The notes under the pieces are model-generated. The model was given only the letters and a program-made list of their open reading frames with translations. It had not been told where the DNA came from and ran no database searches. From Ferrovum sp. PN-J185 (GTDB lineage Bacteria; Pseudomonadota; Gammaproteobacteria; Burkholderiales; Ferrovaceae): DNA of 64,000 nt. A program made the translations under genes and the position numbers. Of the stretch, positions 20,108 through 30,337 are shown piece after piece; positions within the stretch are counted from its first letter, which is position 1, and the number at the start of each line of letters is the position of its first letter. The stretch is taken from contig NZ_LQZA01000003.1 of the NCBI RefSeq assembly GCF_001581925.1, positions 124,001-188,000 on the forward strand, in the 5' to 3' direction.

Positions 20108-20147
20108 TTTTTAGCATGGGAGTACGTGTGGTGTTAGGGTTTTTTTT

Positions 20148-21065
20148 ATGAGTACACGTACCCCTCAGCTTTTTACACGTGGTGCCCCTCTGTGGTTAAG
20201 ACAATCCTTATATTTGCTTTTAGCACTCTTTGCTATTGTCGTTGACAACCATTTTCATCAACTCAATGCACTAAGAAATTTGGTTTACATCACTCTCCAA
20301 CCCTTCCAAGCAGTGGCTAACTTACCGTCTAGTTTAATCTCACACACAACCAATTTATTTAGTAATCAACTAGAGCTTGCGGCTGAAAACAAAAGACTTA
20401 AATTAGAACTACTGAAAGCCAATATCAGCATTCAAGATAAAGAATTATTAAGTAAAAAAAATGCTGAACTTGAAGCGTTAGTGGGCATAAAGGGGCGCTA
20501 CAATAGCGTCATGCAAATTAGCCAAACACTCTATGCTGTACACAATCCTTTTCATGAAAAATTAATGATTGATGGTGGTACGTCACAGCATTATTTAGTG
20601 GGGTCTCCTGTGGTAACGAGTGCCGGACTCATTGGACAAATAACTCAACTTTTTCCTCATAGCAGTGAAGTCACACTAATTAGTGATAAAAATCTCTCTG
20701 TCCCCATTGAAAACCTACGAACAGGTTATCGCTCCTTCACTGAGGGAGAAGGGGTTAATGACTTATTTGATGTCATGTATGTTCCTATTACCAGTGACTT
20801 TAAAGTAGGAGATGAAATCGTCAGCTCAGGACTTGGTGGGTTATATCCAGCAGGGATTCCTGTGGGGCAAGTGGTATCGGTGACTCGTGAAAACAACTCT
20901 GCTTACTTTAAGATTCAATGTAAAACCAACCATGTGATGCGCTCAGGACACTATTTAGCCATCCTCTCTCCGGTCAGCGATACAGAGTTAGCTGAAAAAA
21001 TCAAACCTCTACAAGAGGTACCCTCTTCTCTGGATAAGAAAAAAAACACTAAAAAGAAAAATTAA
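20148..21065 (+). CDS. mreC: Rod shape-determining protein MreC
   Basis: A 305-residue bitopic inner-membrane protein. It has one N-terminal membrane helix (about 17-37), a coiled-coil (about 75-105) and the periplasmic beta-barrel region with VTSAGLIGQI and VGDEIVSSGLGGLYPAGIPVG stretches. The C-terminus is Lys-rich. It links MreB to PBP2/RodA. 40 nt after mreB. Confidence 0.93.
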   Translation: MSTRTPQLFTRGAPLWLRQSLYLLLALFAIVVDNHFHQLNALRNLVYITLQPFQAVANLPSSLISHTTNLFSNQLELAAENKRLKLELLKANISIQDKELLSKKNAELEALVGIKGRYNSVMQISQTLYAVHNPFHEKLMIDGGTSQHYLVGSPVVTSAGLIGQITQLFPHSSEVTLISDKNLSVPIENLRTGYRSFTEGEGVNDLFDVMYVPITSDFKVGDEIVSSGLGGLYPAGIPVGQVVSVTRENNSAYFKIQCKTNHVMRSGHYLAILSPVSDTELAEKIKPLQEVPSSLDKKKNTKKKN

Positions 21066-21071
21066 TTTTTT

Positions 21072-21578
21072 ATGATCCTATCCAGCACACATACTTCCAT
21101 TAAAAAACCTGCTCCAATGAGTAGGATTATATTAACTTTAATGGTGGCTGTTATTCTTACTTTACTACCCTGGTCAGGTTATGCGCTATTGATCGAACCT
21201 AATTGGATATTGATTGTTTTGTTATATTGGGGAATTCACGAGCCGCGTGTTGTTAACGGTTCTGCTTTTTTTATTTTTGGATTGTTATCGGACGTGGCAC
21301 AAAGCTCTATTTTGGGAGTTCACGCATTTAGCTTCAGCGTTGTCTTTTGGCTACTCTCCGCCTATCGTCAGCGTATCCTTACCTTTTATGCAGCGAATCA
21401 AGCATTACATCTATTACCTGCTTTTTTATTAAACCAGGTAATTATTACTCTCATCATTTACATCACCGCTGGCACACTACCTGATTGGTTGTGGTTTTTA
21501 CAAAGTATTCTCTCTGCAGTATGTTGGCTTGTTACTCCTTACGTGGTTGAAATCAAGCTGACATCACAATCCTCATGA
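21072..21578 (+). CDS. mreD: Rod shape-determining protein MreD
   Basis: A 168-residue membrane protein with about five hydrophobic helices. WILIVLLYWGIHEPRVVNG and the GLLSDVAQSSILGVHAFSFS stretch match MreD. Part of the elongasome. It overlaps mrdA by four bases (ATGA). Confidence 0.9.
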   Translation: MILSSTHTSIKKPAPMSRIILTLMVAVILTLLPWSGYALLIEPNWILIVLLYWGIHEPRVVNGSAFFIFGLLSDVAQSSILGVHAFSFSVVFWLLSAYRQRILTFYAANQALHLLPAFLLNQVIITLIIYITAGTLPDWLWFLQSILSAVCWLVTPYVVEIKLTSQSS

Positions 21579-23491
21579 AAAAGCGGGTCTCACTTCGTAA
21601 TCCACAACAAGAACGGTGGGACTTTCAGTTTCGTATCAAGATATTGGTCGGTGTTATCGCTGTCTTATGCCTGGTATTACTCATTCGTTTATTTTGGCTG
21701 CAAGTTGTCTCCTACGGTTATTACCATACTCTAGCAGAAGCCAACCGCATTAGTATTGTGCCCGTGGTACCCAACCGCGGCAATATTTTTGACCGTAATG
21801 GGGTGATACTGGCTAACAACACACCCACCTACACCTTAGAAATTAACCCAAAAGAAAGCGCTCCTGTCGATCAAGTTATTGAACAACTATCACATATTAT
21901 TTCTATTACTCCCTCTGATAAAAAACTGTTTCATAAACTCAACGAGGAGTCGCACGGTTTAGCTCCGGTTGCCATTCGTAGCCGACTCACAGAAGAGGAA
22001 ATTGCACGTTTTTCAGTTCATCGGTACGCCTTTCCTGGAGTCAATGTTGAGTCTCGATTAATTCGTAATTATCCACTTGCTGAGGCCACATCTCATGTGG
22101 TGGGTTATATCAGTCGCATCAATCAAAATGATTTGGATCGCTTAGATGATGAAGACAAGCTTGATGCGTATCGAGGTACTAATCATATTGGTAAATTAGG
22201 TATTGAGGCTCACTATGAGTCGCTACTCCACGGCACAACAGGCTCTGAACAAGTTGAAACCGATTCCTCAGGACACGGGGTGAGAACATTGTCTTATTCT
22301 GCTCCTGTTGCAGGAACAGACCTTTATTTAACCATTGACGCCAAATTACAATTGGCTGCAGAAAAAGCGTTTGGCGATCATCGTGGGGCACTGGTCGCCA
22401 TTGATCCTAAAACCGGGGAGATTCTAGCCTTTGTCAGTCAACCAGGCTTTGACACAAATTTATTTGTGGATGGCATTGATCAAGAGCATTGGACTGAATT
22501 AAATGACTCTCCCAACAAACCACTTAATGATCGCGCTTTGCGTGGCCAGTATCCTCCAGGTTCTACCATCAAACCACTCATGGCTTTACTGGCACTTAAT
22601 TCAGGGGTGAGAAATGCTGACACTAAAATCAGTGATCCTGGTTACTACGCCCTACCCGGATCGACCCACCACTATAGAGATTGGCGTCCACAAGGTCATG
22701 GTTTGGTAGACATGTTTCTCTCTATTGTTCAATCTTGTGATACCTACTATTACAGCCTTGCTAATCAGTTAGGAATTGATCGTATGCATGATTTTTTCAA
22801 CCACTTTGGTTTTGGAAAAAAAACAGGGATTGATTTAGACGGTGAAGTAAGCGGGCTATATCCGTCAACGGCTTGGAAAAGAAAACGTTATCATCAAGAC
22901 TGGTATACCGGTGAGACAGTCATCAGTGGTATTGGGCAAGGTTATATTTTAGTGACTCCCTTACAACTTGCTAATGCTATCGCAACATTTGCTAATCATG
23001 GTGTCATGATGCGTCCACATTTATTGAAATCCATGAGAAACCCACAAAACAACACGCTAACTGCCATACAACCGGAAGTGGTTGCCACCATTCCTGAAAG
23101 CGATGAACATTTTAATATTATTCGTGATGCCATGGTGGCGGTAATGAAACCTGGTGGGACTGCTGCGATTGCTGGAGCTAAAGCCGGCTATCTCATTGCT
23201 GGAAAAACAGGAACTGCTCAAGTAATTGGTGTTAAACAAGGGCAAAAGTATAATGCAGGGCAAACTTCGGAGTTTCATCGAGATCATGCTTTATTTGTTG
23301 CCTTTGCTCCCGCTGATGCACCTAAAATTGCTGTCGCAGTTTTAGTAGAAAACGGGGGGCATGGTGGCTCCACTGCCGCTCCTATTGCACGTCAGGTAAT
23401 GGATAATTATTTGCTGGGGCTACCCACCACAGCCATTAAAGACGATACTCAAGCCAAAGATACTACAGATCAAGAGGCCTCTCATGATTAA
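21575..23491 (+). CDS. mrdA: Penicillin-binding protein 2 (class B transpeptidase)
   Basis: A 638-residue PBP2. One N-terminal membrane helix (about 25-47) is followed by the PBP dimerisation region starting RGNIFDRNG. The transpeptidase domain carries the active Ser in PPGSTIKP, the SxD variant SCDTYYY and KTGTAQ. It cross-links peptidoglycan during elongation, paired with the glycosyltransferase RodA encoded next with an 8-base overlap. The C-terminal tail is short and acidic. Confidence 0.95.
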   Translation: MKKRVSLRNPQQERWDFQFRIKILVGVIAVLCLVLLIRLFWLQVVSYGYYHTLAEANRISIVPVVPNRGNIFDRNGVILANNTPTYTLEINPKESAPVDQVIEQLSHIISITPSDKKLFHKLNEESHGLAPVAIRSRLTEEEIARFSVHRYAFPGVNVESRLIRNYPLAEATSHVVGYISRINQNDLDRLDDEDKLDAYRGTNHIGKLGIEAHYESLLHGTTGSEQVETDSSGHGVRTLSYSAPVAGTDLYLTIDAKLQLAAEKAFGDHRGALVAIDPKTGEILAFVSQPGFDTNLFVDGIDQEHWTELNDSPNKPLNDRALRGQYPPGSTIKPLMALLALNSGVRNADTKISDPGYYALPGSTHHYRDWRPQGHGLVDMFLSIVQSCDTYYYSLANQLGIDRMHDFFNHFGFGKKTGIDLDGEVSGLYPSTAWKRKRYHQDWYTGETVISGIGQGYILVTPLQLANAIATFANHGVMMRPHLLKSMRNPQNNTLTAIQPEVVATIPESDEHFNIIRDAMVAVMKPGGTAAIAGAKAGYLIAGKTGTAQVIGVKQGQKYNAGQTSEFHRDHALFVAFAPADAPKIAVAVLVENGGHGGSTAAPIARQVMDNYLLGLPTTAIKDDTQAKDTTDQEASHD

Positions 23492-24578
23492 AAAGCTTCT
23501 CGATCGTTTTATAAAACCTCTTGATCCTACTTTATTGAATACTAGCCTGATTCTCATGTTAATAGGTTTGGTTGTTCTCTATAGTGCCTCAGGCATGGAT
23601 ATGATCAAAACTATTGGGCAAGTTAAAAATCTTCTTATAGCCTTACTGCTAATGTGGGTATTGGCTTCTATTTCACCGAATACCATTCAGAAACTAGCAC
23701 TACCTATTTATATTTTTTCTCTTGTATTACTAGTAGCTGTCGCTTTATTTGGTGAGGTTAGTCATGGTGCACGGCGTTGGTTACATATTGGCCCACTTCA
23801 TTTACAACCCTCAGAGTTCATGAAAATTGCATTACCTTTAATGCTTGCTAGTTATTTTGATAAACGTGGTAAAGACCGCTATTGGTTGGATTTTGTATTA
23901 GCAGCAGTATTACTCATCATGCCAGTTTTACTGGTGGTTAAGCAACCTGATCTTGGTACCGCTCTGTTGATCGCAAGCTCAGGCTTGTATGTGATCGTAT
24001 TAGCAGGCTTATCATGGCGCGTATTAATTACGTTAATGATCGGTGCACTCGCTTCTCTGCCGTTGGTCTGGCATATATTACATGATTACCAAAAACAACG
24101 AATCTTAACCCTTATCGATCCTACTAAAGATCCTCTAGGGGCTGGCTACCATACTCTACAATCGATGATTGCTGTAGGGTCAGGGGGAATTCTGGGTAAA
24201 GGGTGGTTACATGGTACACAGTCTCATTTAGACTTTTTGCCTGAACACAGTACCGATTTTATTTTTGCAGTCTTTGGTGAAGAGTTTGGTTTGGTTGGTG
24301 AATTACTCTTTCTAAGTTTAATGTTAGTAGTTATTGTGAGAGGCTTCTTTATTGCCATAGAAGGCTCTACCCCATTTGCGCGTCTCATTGCAGGAACGCT
24401 GTCAATGACTCTATTTACTTACACTTTTGTGAATATGGGTATGGTAAGCGGCATACTACCCGTGGTAGGTGTACCTTTACCATTTCTCAGTTATGGCGGC
24501 ACATCGTTAGTGACACTTTTTATAAGTATTGGCATACTAATGAGTGTTCATCATCATCGCCAATTAGTTAAACAATGA
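23484..24578 (+). CDS. rodA: Rod-system peptidoglycan glycosyltransferase RodA
   Basis: A 364-residue SEDS-family membrane polymerase with about ten hydrophobic helices. GARRWLHIGPLHLQPSEFMK, VVKQPDLGTALL, the catalytic-region FLPEHSTDFIFAV and the C-terminal PFLSYGGTSLV are all family hallmarks. It polymerises lipid II with PBP2. Overlaps rlpA by four bases. Confidence 0.96.
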   Translation: MIKKLLDRFIKPLDPTLLNTSLILMLIGLVVLYSASGMDMIKTIGQVKNLLIALLLMWVLASISPNTIQKLALPIYIFSLVLLVAVALFGEVSHGARRWLHIGPLHLQPSEFMKIALPLMLASYFDKRGKDRYWLDFVLAAVLLIMPVLLVVKQPDLGTALLIASSGLYVIVLAGLSWRVLITLMIGALASLPLVWHILHDYQKQRILTLIDPTKDPLGAGYHTLQSMIAVGSGGILGKGWLHGTQSHLDFLPEHSTDFIFAVFGEEFGLVGELLFLSLMLVVIVRGFFIAIEGSTPFARLIAGTLSMTLFTYTFVNMGMVSGILPVVGVPLPFLSYGGTSLVTLFISIGILMSVHHHRQLVKQ

Positions 24579-25117
24579 AAGTTATCAGTTTACTTATTGC
24601 TTGCTTAATCTTGAGTTTATTAAGTGGCTGTGCATCCACAAGTGGTTATCGTCATTCCAATGGTGGCTATTATCTGGATGATGGCCCTGAAAGTAACCCA
24701 CCTAAAAATCTTGATGAAGTGCCAAATGCTGTACCTCATTGGGAACCCTATAATCGCTATGCTAACAAACCCTATGAGGCATTAGGTAAATGGTATTATC
24801 CGCAAGTCTCAAACGCTCCCTATCGTGCTGTGGGTTATGCCTCTTGGTACGGCAAACGGTATAACCATCATCGAACATCAACCGGTGAAACCTATGATAT
24901 GTATGCCATGACAGGGGCGCACACCACACTACCACTACCTTGTTATGTAAAAGTAACCAATTTAAAAAATCATAAATGGGTTATCGTACGCGTTAATGAT
25001 CGAGGACCTTTTAGAGATGATCGACTGATTGATTTAAGTTATACCGCTGCCTATAAATTGGGTATGTTAGGGCATGGTACAACCAAAGTATTAGTTGAAC
25101 GAGTTTTTCCGAAATAA
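24575..25117 (+). CDS. rlpA: Septal ring lytic transglycosylase RlpA (lipoprotein, no SPOR domain)
   Basis: A 180-residue lipoprotein. The lipobox LLSGC puts the lipidated Cys near residue 19. The double-psi beta-barrel domain (about 85-178) has GYASWYGKRYNHHRTSTGE, AMTGAHTTLPLP and VRVNDRGPF, including the catalytic Asp of lytic RlpA. There is no C-terminal SPOR domain, so septal targeting by denuded glycan is not expected. It follows rodA within the mre operon, as in many betaproteobacteria. Confidence 0.92.
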   Translation: MKVISLLIACLILSLLSGCASTSGYRHSNGGYYLDDGPESNPPKNLDEVPNAVPHWEPYNRYANKPYEALGKWYYPQVSNAPYRAVGYASWYGKRYNHHRTSTGETYDMYAMTGAHTTLPLPCYVKVTNLKNHKWVIVRVNDRGPFRDDRLIDLSYTAAYKLGMLGHGTTKVLVERVFPK

Positions 25118-25132
25118 TTTTTTGAGTAAATC

Positions 25133-26314
25133 ATGATGAATAAACTATTTAGCCTGAGCGCATTAGCAGCGCTTTTATTATCCAGTATAACGAGTTATGC
25201 TGATGTTTCTCCTATTCCAGCAGCCACCAACACTAACTCAGCAAATACCAATTTAGTGGCACCTTATGTGGCAGCAAAAGCCTATTATCTGGAAGAGGTG
25301 GAATCACATCAGTTATTGGCCACCCTCAATCCTGATGACCGCGTTGAGCCGGCATCGCTAACCAAGCTAATGAGTGCTTACTTAGTATTTGAAGCGCTAA
25401 AAAACCATAAGATTAATCTCAACCAAAGTGTGACCGTATCAGAACATGCTTGGCATGCACCTGGCTCAAGAATGTTTATCGAACCACTGAAACCAGTAAG
25501 TGTAGATGAATTAATTCATGGCATGATTATCCAATCGGGTAATGATGCAACAGTAGCCTTAGCAGAAACTGTTGCGGGATCCGAGGATGCCTTTGTTAGT
25601 CGTATGAATGCTACGGCTAATCGTCTAGGTATGACCAATACACACTTCGTTAACGCCACGGGACTTCCTGATCCTCAGCACTACACGACAGCACGCGATC
25701 TCGCTAAACTCGCTGTGGCACTGATGAACGATTTCCCTGATTACATGCCTGTTTTTGCAACGAAAGAATATCGCTATAACAACATCTCACAGCCCAATCG
25801 TAATCGTTTATTGTGGATCGATCAAAGCGTGGATGGACTAAAGACTGGGCATACAGAATCTGCTGGCTATTGTTTAATCAGTACAGCAAAACGTGGACAG
25901 AGACGAATTATTTCTGTGGTGCTAGGTACCAACAGCGACAAAGCACGAACCAGCGAAAGCCAAAAATTATTAAATTGGGGATTTCAGACTTTTGAAAGCA
26001 CACTTTTGTTTAAGAAAGACACTGCGGTTAAAACTCTTAGCTCTTACAAAGGAAGCTTACATGAAATTCGTGCAGGCTTTACCCATGATGTCTGGATCAC
26101 TCATCCTGCTGGAGACAGCAGTCGCTTTCATGAGCTATTAACTACTTTTCAACCTATAGTAGCTCCAATCCTTGTGGGTCAACCAGTAGGTAAGCTAGAA
26201 ATCACCTATAACGGTCACGCCATTGAAGACATTCCTTTGGTTTCATTAGATAATGTACCTCTTGGTAATGCATTTACACGCGGTTGGGATTCAATAAGGT
26301 TAATGATTAAATGA
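25133..26314 (+). CDS. dacA: D-alanyl-D-alanine carboxypeptidase (PBP5/6 family)
   Basis: A 393-residue low-molecular-weight PBP. It has a Sec signal peptide (cleavage after SYA, about residue 23), the active SLTK at 75-78, SGN in IQSGNDATV and KTG in DGLKTGHTE, then a C-terminal beta domain and an amphipathic end (RGWDSIRLMIK) for membrane attachment. It trims pentapeptides to tetrapeptides. Two adjacent ATGs are possible. The next gene overlaps by four bases and makes or uses D-alanine, a product of this enzyme. Confidence 0.93.
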   Translation: MMNKLFSLSALAALLLSSITSYADVSPIPAATNTNSANTNLVAPYVAAKAYYLEEVESHQLLATLNPDDRVEPASLTKLMSAYLVFEALKNHKINLNQSVTVSEHAWHAPGSRMFIEPLKPVSVDELIHGMIIQSGNDATVALAETVAGSEDAFVSRMNATANRLGMTNTHFVNATGLPDPQHYTTARDLAKLAVALMNDFPDYMPVFATKEYRYNNISQPNRNRLLWIDQSVDGLKTGHTESAGYCLISTAKRGQRRIISVVLGTNSDKARTSESQKLLNWGFQTFESTLLFKKDTAVKTLSSYKGSLHEIRAGFTHDVWITHPAGDSSRFHELLTTFQPIVAPILVGQPVGKLEITYNGHAIEDIPLVSLDNVPLGNAFTRGWDSIRLMIK

Positions 26315-27144
26315 GTAATGTTTATTTAAATGGTCAGTGGCTCCCCATTGAACAAGCACAGATTTCAGTATTAGATCGAGGATTTATTTTTGGTGACGGC
26401 GTCTACGAAGTCATTCCCGTTTATAGCAGAAAAGCATTTGCGCTAGATGCTCATTTACAACGCCTTGATAATAGTCTAAAAGGAATACGTCTTGCGGCGC
26501 CACTAAATCACGATCAATGGCGAACTATTATTGGTCAGTTGGTAGGAGAAGCTGATCAAGAAGACTCCTCTATCTACTTACAGATTTCTCGAGGAGTTGC
26601 TCCACGAGATCATGCTTTCCCTAAAAATACGTCAGCCACGGTATTTGCTATGGCAAAACCCATGGCTCCAGTACCACAAGACTGGCTTGAGAATGGTATT
26701 AAAGTTGTGACTCATACTGATGACCGCTGGTTACATTGTGATTTAAAAACCACCGCTTTGTTAGCTAATGTATTATTGCGTCAATACGCAGTCGATCAGG
26801 GGGCTGTTGAATGTGTTCTCATTCGTGATGGCTTTGTCACTGAGGGTGCTGCTAGCAACATTATTGTTGTTCATGACAACACCCTTCTTTTCCCGCCAAG
26901 AAACAATTTAATTTTGCCTGGCATCACCTACGATCTGATTATTGATCTTGCACAACAACATCGACTTCCCTTTAAAGAAGCCCCTGTTCCTCAAACAGTA
27001 CTTTTGCAAGCGAGCGAAATCATGATGACATCGAGCACACGTGAAATCGTTCCTATTACCCAAATTGATGGGAAACCAGTAGGCAATGGACAACCAGGCC
27101 CTCTGTTCAAACAGTTATTAACTCTCTACCAAAGCTTAAAATAA
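26311..27144 (+). CDS. dat: D-amino acid aminotransferase (class IV, PLP)
   Basis: A 277-residue fold-type IV PLP aminotransferase. FGDGVYEVIPVY, the catalytic Lys in CDLKTTALLANV, EGAASNI and MTSSTREIVP are typical of D-amino acid transaminases. It interconverts D-Ala and D-Glu with their keto acids. Translationally coupled to the carboxypeptidase gene, which suggests recycling of released D-Ala. Branched-chain or aminodeoxychorismate lyase relatives share the fold but fit the RGFIFGDGVYEV start less well. Confidence 0.87.
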   Translation: MSNVYLNGQWLPIEQAQISVLDRGFIFGDGVYEVIPVYSRKAFALDAHLQRLDNSLKGIRLAAPLNHDQWRTIIGQLVGEADQEDSSIYLQISRGVAPRDHAFPKNTSATVFAMAKPMAPVPQDWLENGIKVVTHTDDRWLHCDLKTTALLANVLLRQYAVDQGAVECVLIRDGFVTEGAASNIIVVHDNTLLFPPRNNLILPGITYDLIIDLAQQHRLPFKEAPVPQTVLLQASEIMMTSSTREIVPITQIDGKPVGNGQPGPLFKQLLTLYQSLK

Positions 27145-27145
27145 T

Positions 27146-27436
27146 ATGACAATAGATTTTTCTGATGAATCAACTAATCCTGATGATCCATTTGAATTCC
27201 CTTGTGAGTTTCCAATTAAAGCAATGGGTAAAACGGTAGATGGTTTTGCTCAAACTATTCTTGAGATTGTCCTCAAACATGCTCCAGATTTTAATGCCGC
27301 CTCAATGGAAATGCGCAGTAGTAGAGAAGGAAAGTATTTAAGTGTCACTTGTACTATTCGCGCAGTATCGCGTGAGCAATTAGATAACTTATATCGTGAA
27401 CTGTCTTCTCATCCTTTAGTGGTTATGGTTCTGTAA
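27146..27436 (+). CDS. ybeD: YbeD/DUF493 family protein
   Basis: A 96-residue small alpha/beta protein with FEFPCEFPIKAMG and the ending LYRELSSHPLVVMVL, hallmarks of YbeD. It is usually placed between dacA and lipB, as here. Function is unsettled; a regulatory role in lipoate metabolism has been proposed from its ACT-like fold and position. Confidence 0.88.
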   Translation: MTIDFSDESTNPDDPFEFPCEFPIKAMGKTVDGFAQTILEIVLKHAPDFNAASMEMRSSREGKYLSVTCTIRAVSREQLDNLYRELSSHPLVVMVL

Positions 27437-27446
27437 TGTTACTGCC

Positions 27447-28094
27447 GTGTCTGCCCATCCTTCTTTAATTATTCGTCGCCTACCAGGACTCACCGACTAT
27501 CAGGAGTCACTGGAGAGCATGAAACGCTTTAATCAACAGCGTCAGGCTGATACCTGTGATGAGTTATGGATACTTGAACATGCTCCGGTGTTCACCCTAG
27601 GGCAAGCGGGGCTGATGAGCCATCTTTTGACTAACCCCACTCACATCCCTGTTATTCGTTCTGATCGTGGCGGGCAAATTACTTACCACGGCCCAGGACA
27701 ATTAATTTTTTATATTTTATTAGACTTAAAACGTCATCAATTAACTGTAAGACAATTGGTTAACACCATTGAAGAAGCAGTAATTCAAGCATTAAAACTC
27801 TTTCAAATTGAAGCTCATCGTGTTGAGGGTGCACCGGGAATTTATGTTGATCATGCTAAAATAAGCGCATTAGGATTACGTATTCAAAATGGTCTGTGCC
27901 GGCATGGGTTTTCAATTAATGTCGATATGGATTTAACCCCATTCACGTTTATTAATCCCTGTGGTTATGAACATCTTGCAACAACACAGGTCAAAGAATG
28001 GTGTCAGGATGTCACAAAAGAAGCGGTGATTAAAGCTGTTATTATCGCCCTCTCTAGCTTGTTACGTGTGGAGGCAATCGAACATGAGTGTTAA
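27447..28094 (+). CDS. lipB: Octanoyltransferase LipB
   Basis: A 215-residue LipB, which moves the octanoyl group from ACP to lipoyl domains. [16 protein letters not shown], the catalytic Lys in KISALGLRI and the Cys in INPCGY are present. The start is GTG 27447; no ATG fits in frame and there is no strong SD, so coupling to ybeD (10 nt upstream) is likely. Overlaps the lipA start by 11 bases. Confidence 0.94.
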   Translation: MSAHPSLIIRRLPGLTDYQESLESMKRFNQQRQADTCDELWILEHAPVFTLGQAGLMSHLLTNPTHIPVIRSDRGGQITYHGPGQLIFYILLDLKRHQLTVRQLVNTIEEAVIQALKLFQIEAHRVEGAPGIYVDHAKISALGLRIQNGLCRHGFSINVDMDLTPFTFINPCGYEHLATTQVKEWCQDVTKEAVIKAVIIALSSLLRVEAIEHEC

Positions 28095-29010
28095 AGAAAA
28101 AGGGGCACTTAAAACTGCTCGTATCCCCATCAAAATTGTTCCTCAGGAACCATTAAAAAAACCTCATTGGATTCGCGTTAAAACCGCTACCAGCCCACGT
28201 TTTAATGAAATTAAATCATTGTTACGCGAGCAACAACTCCACACTGTTTGTGAAGAAGCCAGTTGCCCCAATATTGGTGAGTGCTTCAGTAAAGGTACTG
28301 CTACATTTATGATCATGGGAGACCGCTGTACCAGACGCTGTCCTTTTTGTGACGTGGGGCACGGTTTGCCAGATCCTCTCGATACCAACGAACCTCTTCA
28401 TTTAGCGCAAAGTATTGCCAACTTACGATTAAATTACGTTGTCATTACCAGTGTTGATCGTGATGATTTACGCGACGGTGGCGCCGAACACTTTGTGCGT
28501 TGTATTGAAGCAGTTCGTGAACTGTCACCACAAACCCAAATTGAAGTATTGGTCCCTGATTTTAGGGGGCGTTTAAATCTTGCCTTAGATATTTTAGGCA
28601 AAGCCCTACCTGATGTGATGAACCATAATCTAGAAACCGTTCCTCGTCTATATCGTGAAGCACGTCCAGGAGCAGATTATCAGCACTCTTTAAAGTTGAT
28701 TAAAGAATTCAAACTCCGACATCCCCATATCGTTACTAAGTCAGGATTGATGGTAGGTCTCGGTGAGACCAACGAAGAGATTCTTGAGGTCATGCATGAT
28801 TTACGAGAGCACCATACCGACATGCTAACTATTGGCCAGTACTTACAACCAACTTTACATCATTTACCTGTGAAGCGTTATGTTACGCCAGATGAATTTG
28901 AGTATTTTTCCGAACAAGCAAAGATAATGGGCTTTCAACATGCCGCTTGTGGGGCTATGGTACGCTCAAGTTATCATGCAGATCAACAAGCTCACGCTGC
29001 AGGAATTTAG
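28084..29010 (+). CDS. lipA: Lipoyl synthase LipA
   Basis: A 308-residue radical-SAM enzyme that inserts two sulfurs into octanoyl groups. The auxiliary cluster motif [12 protein letters not shown] and the radical-SAM CTRRCPFC motif are intact, and the C-terminal RSSYHAD Ser ligand region is present. ATG 28084 follows GGAGG by about nine bases; an upstream in-frame start would add six residues. It ends the mreB-to-lipA run of co-directional genes. No convincing terminator is seen in the 88 nt before the convergent ketosynthase. Confidence 0.95.
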   Translation: MSVKEKGALKTARIPIKIVPQEPLKKPHWIRVKTATSPRFNEIKSLLREQQLHTVCEEASCPNIGECFSKGTATFMIMGDRCTRRCPFCDVGHGLPDPLDTNEPLHLAQSIANLRLNYVVITSVDRDDLRDGGAEHFVRCIEAVRELSPQTQIEVLVPDFRGRLNLALDILGKALPDVMNHNLETVPRLYREARPGADYQHSLKLIKEFKLRHPHIVTKSGLMVGLGETNEEILEVMHDLREHHTDMLTIGQYLQPTLHHLPVKRYVTPDEFEYFSEQAKIMGFQHAACGAMVRSSYHADQQAHAAGI

Positions 29011-29098
29011 TAGGGAACACTCTACTTTCTATAGGTATAGATAAGGTTGAACTTATAAGTAGTGTAGATTGAATATACTAATAAATTAGGAGAGTGAG

Positions 29099-30331
29099 TT
29101 AACGATAGCGTTTAGCAACAAGTACTGCGTTGTTTCCACCGAAACCAAACGAGTTACTCATGACAACATCAATTTTTTCTAAGACTCGAGCACCTTCAGA
29201 TACATAATCCAGATCGCATTCAGGGTCAGGATTAAATAGATGAGCAGTACCTGGTATTTGACGATTTAGCAGACTACCTAACGCGATTGCCATTTCCACC
29301 GCCCCTGTGGCTCCCATTAAATGACCATGTAACGCTTTGGTGGCACTCACTGGTATGTGTTTTGCACGGTCACCAAATACATGATGAATAGCTTTCGTTT
29401 CGCTGATATCACCCACTTGAGTACCTGTACCATGAGCGTTGATATAATCGACGTCATTAATACTAAGTCCTGCTTGAAATAAAGCCAAACTCATTGCCCT
29501 TGCTTGGCCATTGGCATCGGGTTGGGTAATATGTGAGGCATCAGTGGTATTGCCGTAGCCCACTATCTCACACAATATATTTGCCCCTCTTTGTATGGCG
29601 TGTTCCTCACTTTCCAATATTAGTGATGCTGCCCCTTCTCCTAAAATAAAGCCCGATCGATCTTTAGAAAAAGGACGACAAGAGGTTTCAGGATGCTCTT
29701 TATCAGGACGGGCTAAGGTTTGTAACGACTCCCATGCTTTCATTACACCCAGTGTTAATAGCGCTTCACTACCGCCTGCAACGGCATAGTTAATTTTGCC
29801 ATGACGAATGGCTTCAAAGGCTTCTCCTATAGCTACAGCTGAAGAGGAACAAGCAGATGAATAAGTGGTACTGGGACCTTTTATTTTGTGCTCAATACCA
29901 ATCTGACCTGTTGTGGAGTTAGTCATAAACATCACAATAGTGGTAGGTCGTGGACGTGAAGTGGGATTACTAAATGAATCCATATAAGCCTGCTCTAGCG
30001 TATGGGCACCACCCATACCAGTTCCCCAAAAAATTCCACCGCCTAATCCTGCGTCAACAGAGGTATCGAGCTGGGCTTGGTTAACGGCCTCTTTTACCGC
30101 CAATAAGCCTAACTGAGCCACACGATCTAGCATCAAGCGTCTGAGTTTTGTAAAGTGATCTTCTACGGGGAATAAAACCGGGGCAGCAAGGGGAGAATGT
30201 AATTGACTAATCCAGGGCGTATCCAGTGCTTTAACACCGGATTGCCCTTGGTAGACTGCATTCATTAGTGAACTGAAGTCAGGTCCAAGTGGGGTAATAG
30301 CCCCAATGCCAGTAACCACAACTTTTTTCAT
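29099..30331 (-). CDS. Beta-ketoacyl-ACP synthase (FabF-like, standalone accessory)
   Basis: A 410-residue thiolase-fold condensing enzyme. The triad is Cys161 in SSACSSSAV, His300 in NAHGTGTQ and His337 in LHGHLMGATG, with Lys332 nearby, so it should be active. It differs from housekeeping FabF in context: it lies seven bases after a dedicated ACP gene and an alpha/beta hydrolase, with no fabD, fabG or fabZ nearby. It probably condenses acyl units for a specialised lipid. FabB/FabF of primary fatty acid synthesis is an alternative if no other copy exists. Confidence 0.85.
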   Translation of the reverse strand: MKKVVVTGIGAITPLGPDFSSLMNAVYQGQSGVKALDTPWISQLHSPLAAPVLFPVEDHFTKLRRLMLDRVAQLGLLAVKEAVNQAQLDTSVDAGLGGGIFWGTGMGGAHTLEQAYMDSFSNPTSRPRPTTIVMFMTNSTTGQIGIEHKIKGPSTTYSSACSSSAVAIGEAFEAIRHGKINYAVAGGSEALLTLGVMKAWESLQTLARPDKEHPETSCRPFSKDRSGFILGEGAASLILESEEHAIQRGANILCEIVGYGNTTDASHITQPDANGQARAMSLALFQAGLSINDVDYINAHGTGTQVGDISETKAIHHVFGDRAKHIPVSATKALHGHLMGATGAVEMAIALGSLLNRQIPGTAHLFNPDPECDLDYVSEGARVLEKIDVVMSNSFGFGGNNAVLVAKRYR

Positions 30332-30337
30332 GGCATA

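Noticed and set aside
29011-29098. Terminator between lipA and the ketosynthase
   Set aside because: Only an imperfect stem with a two-base bulge and a 29-base loop could be drawn; no T-run on either side.
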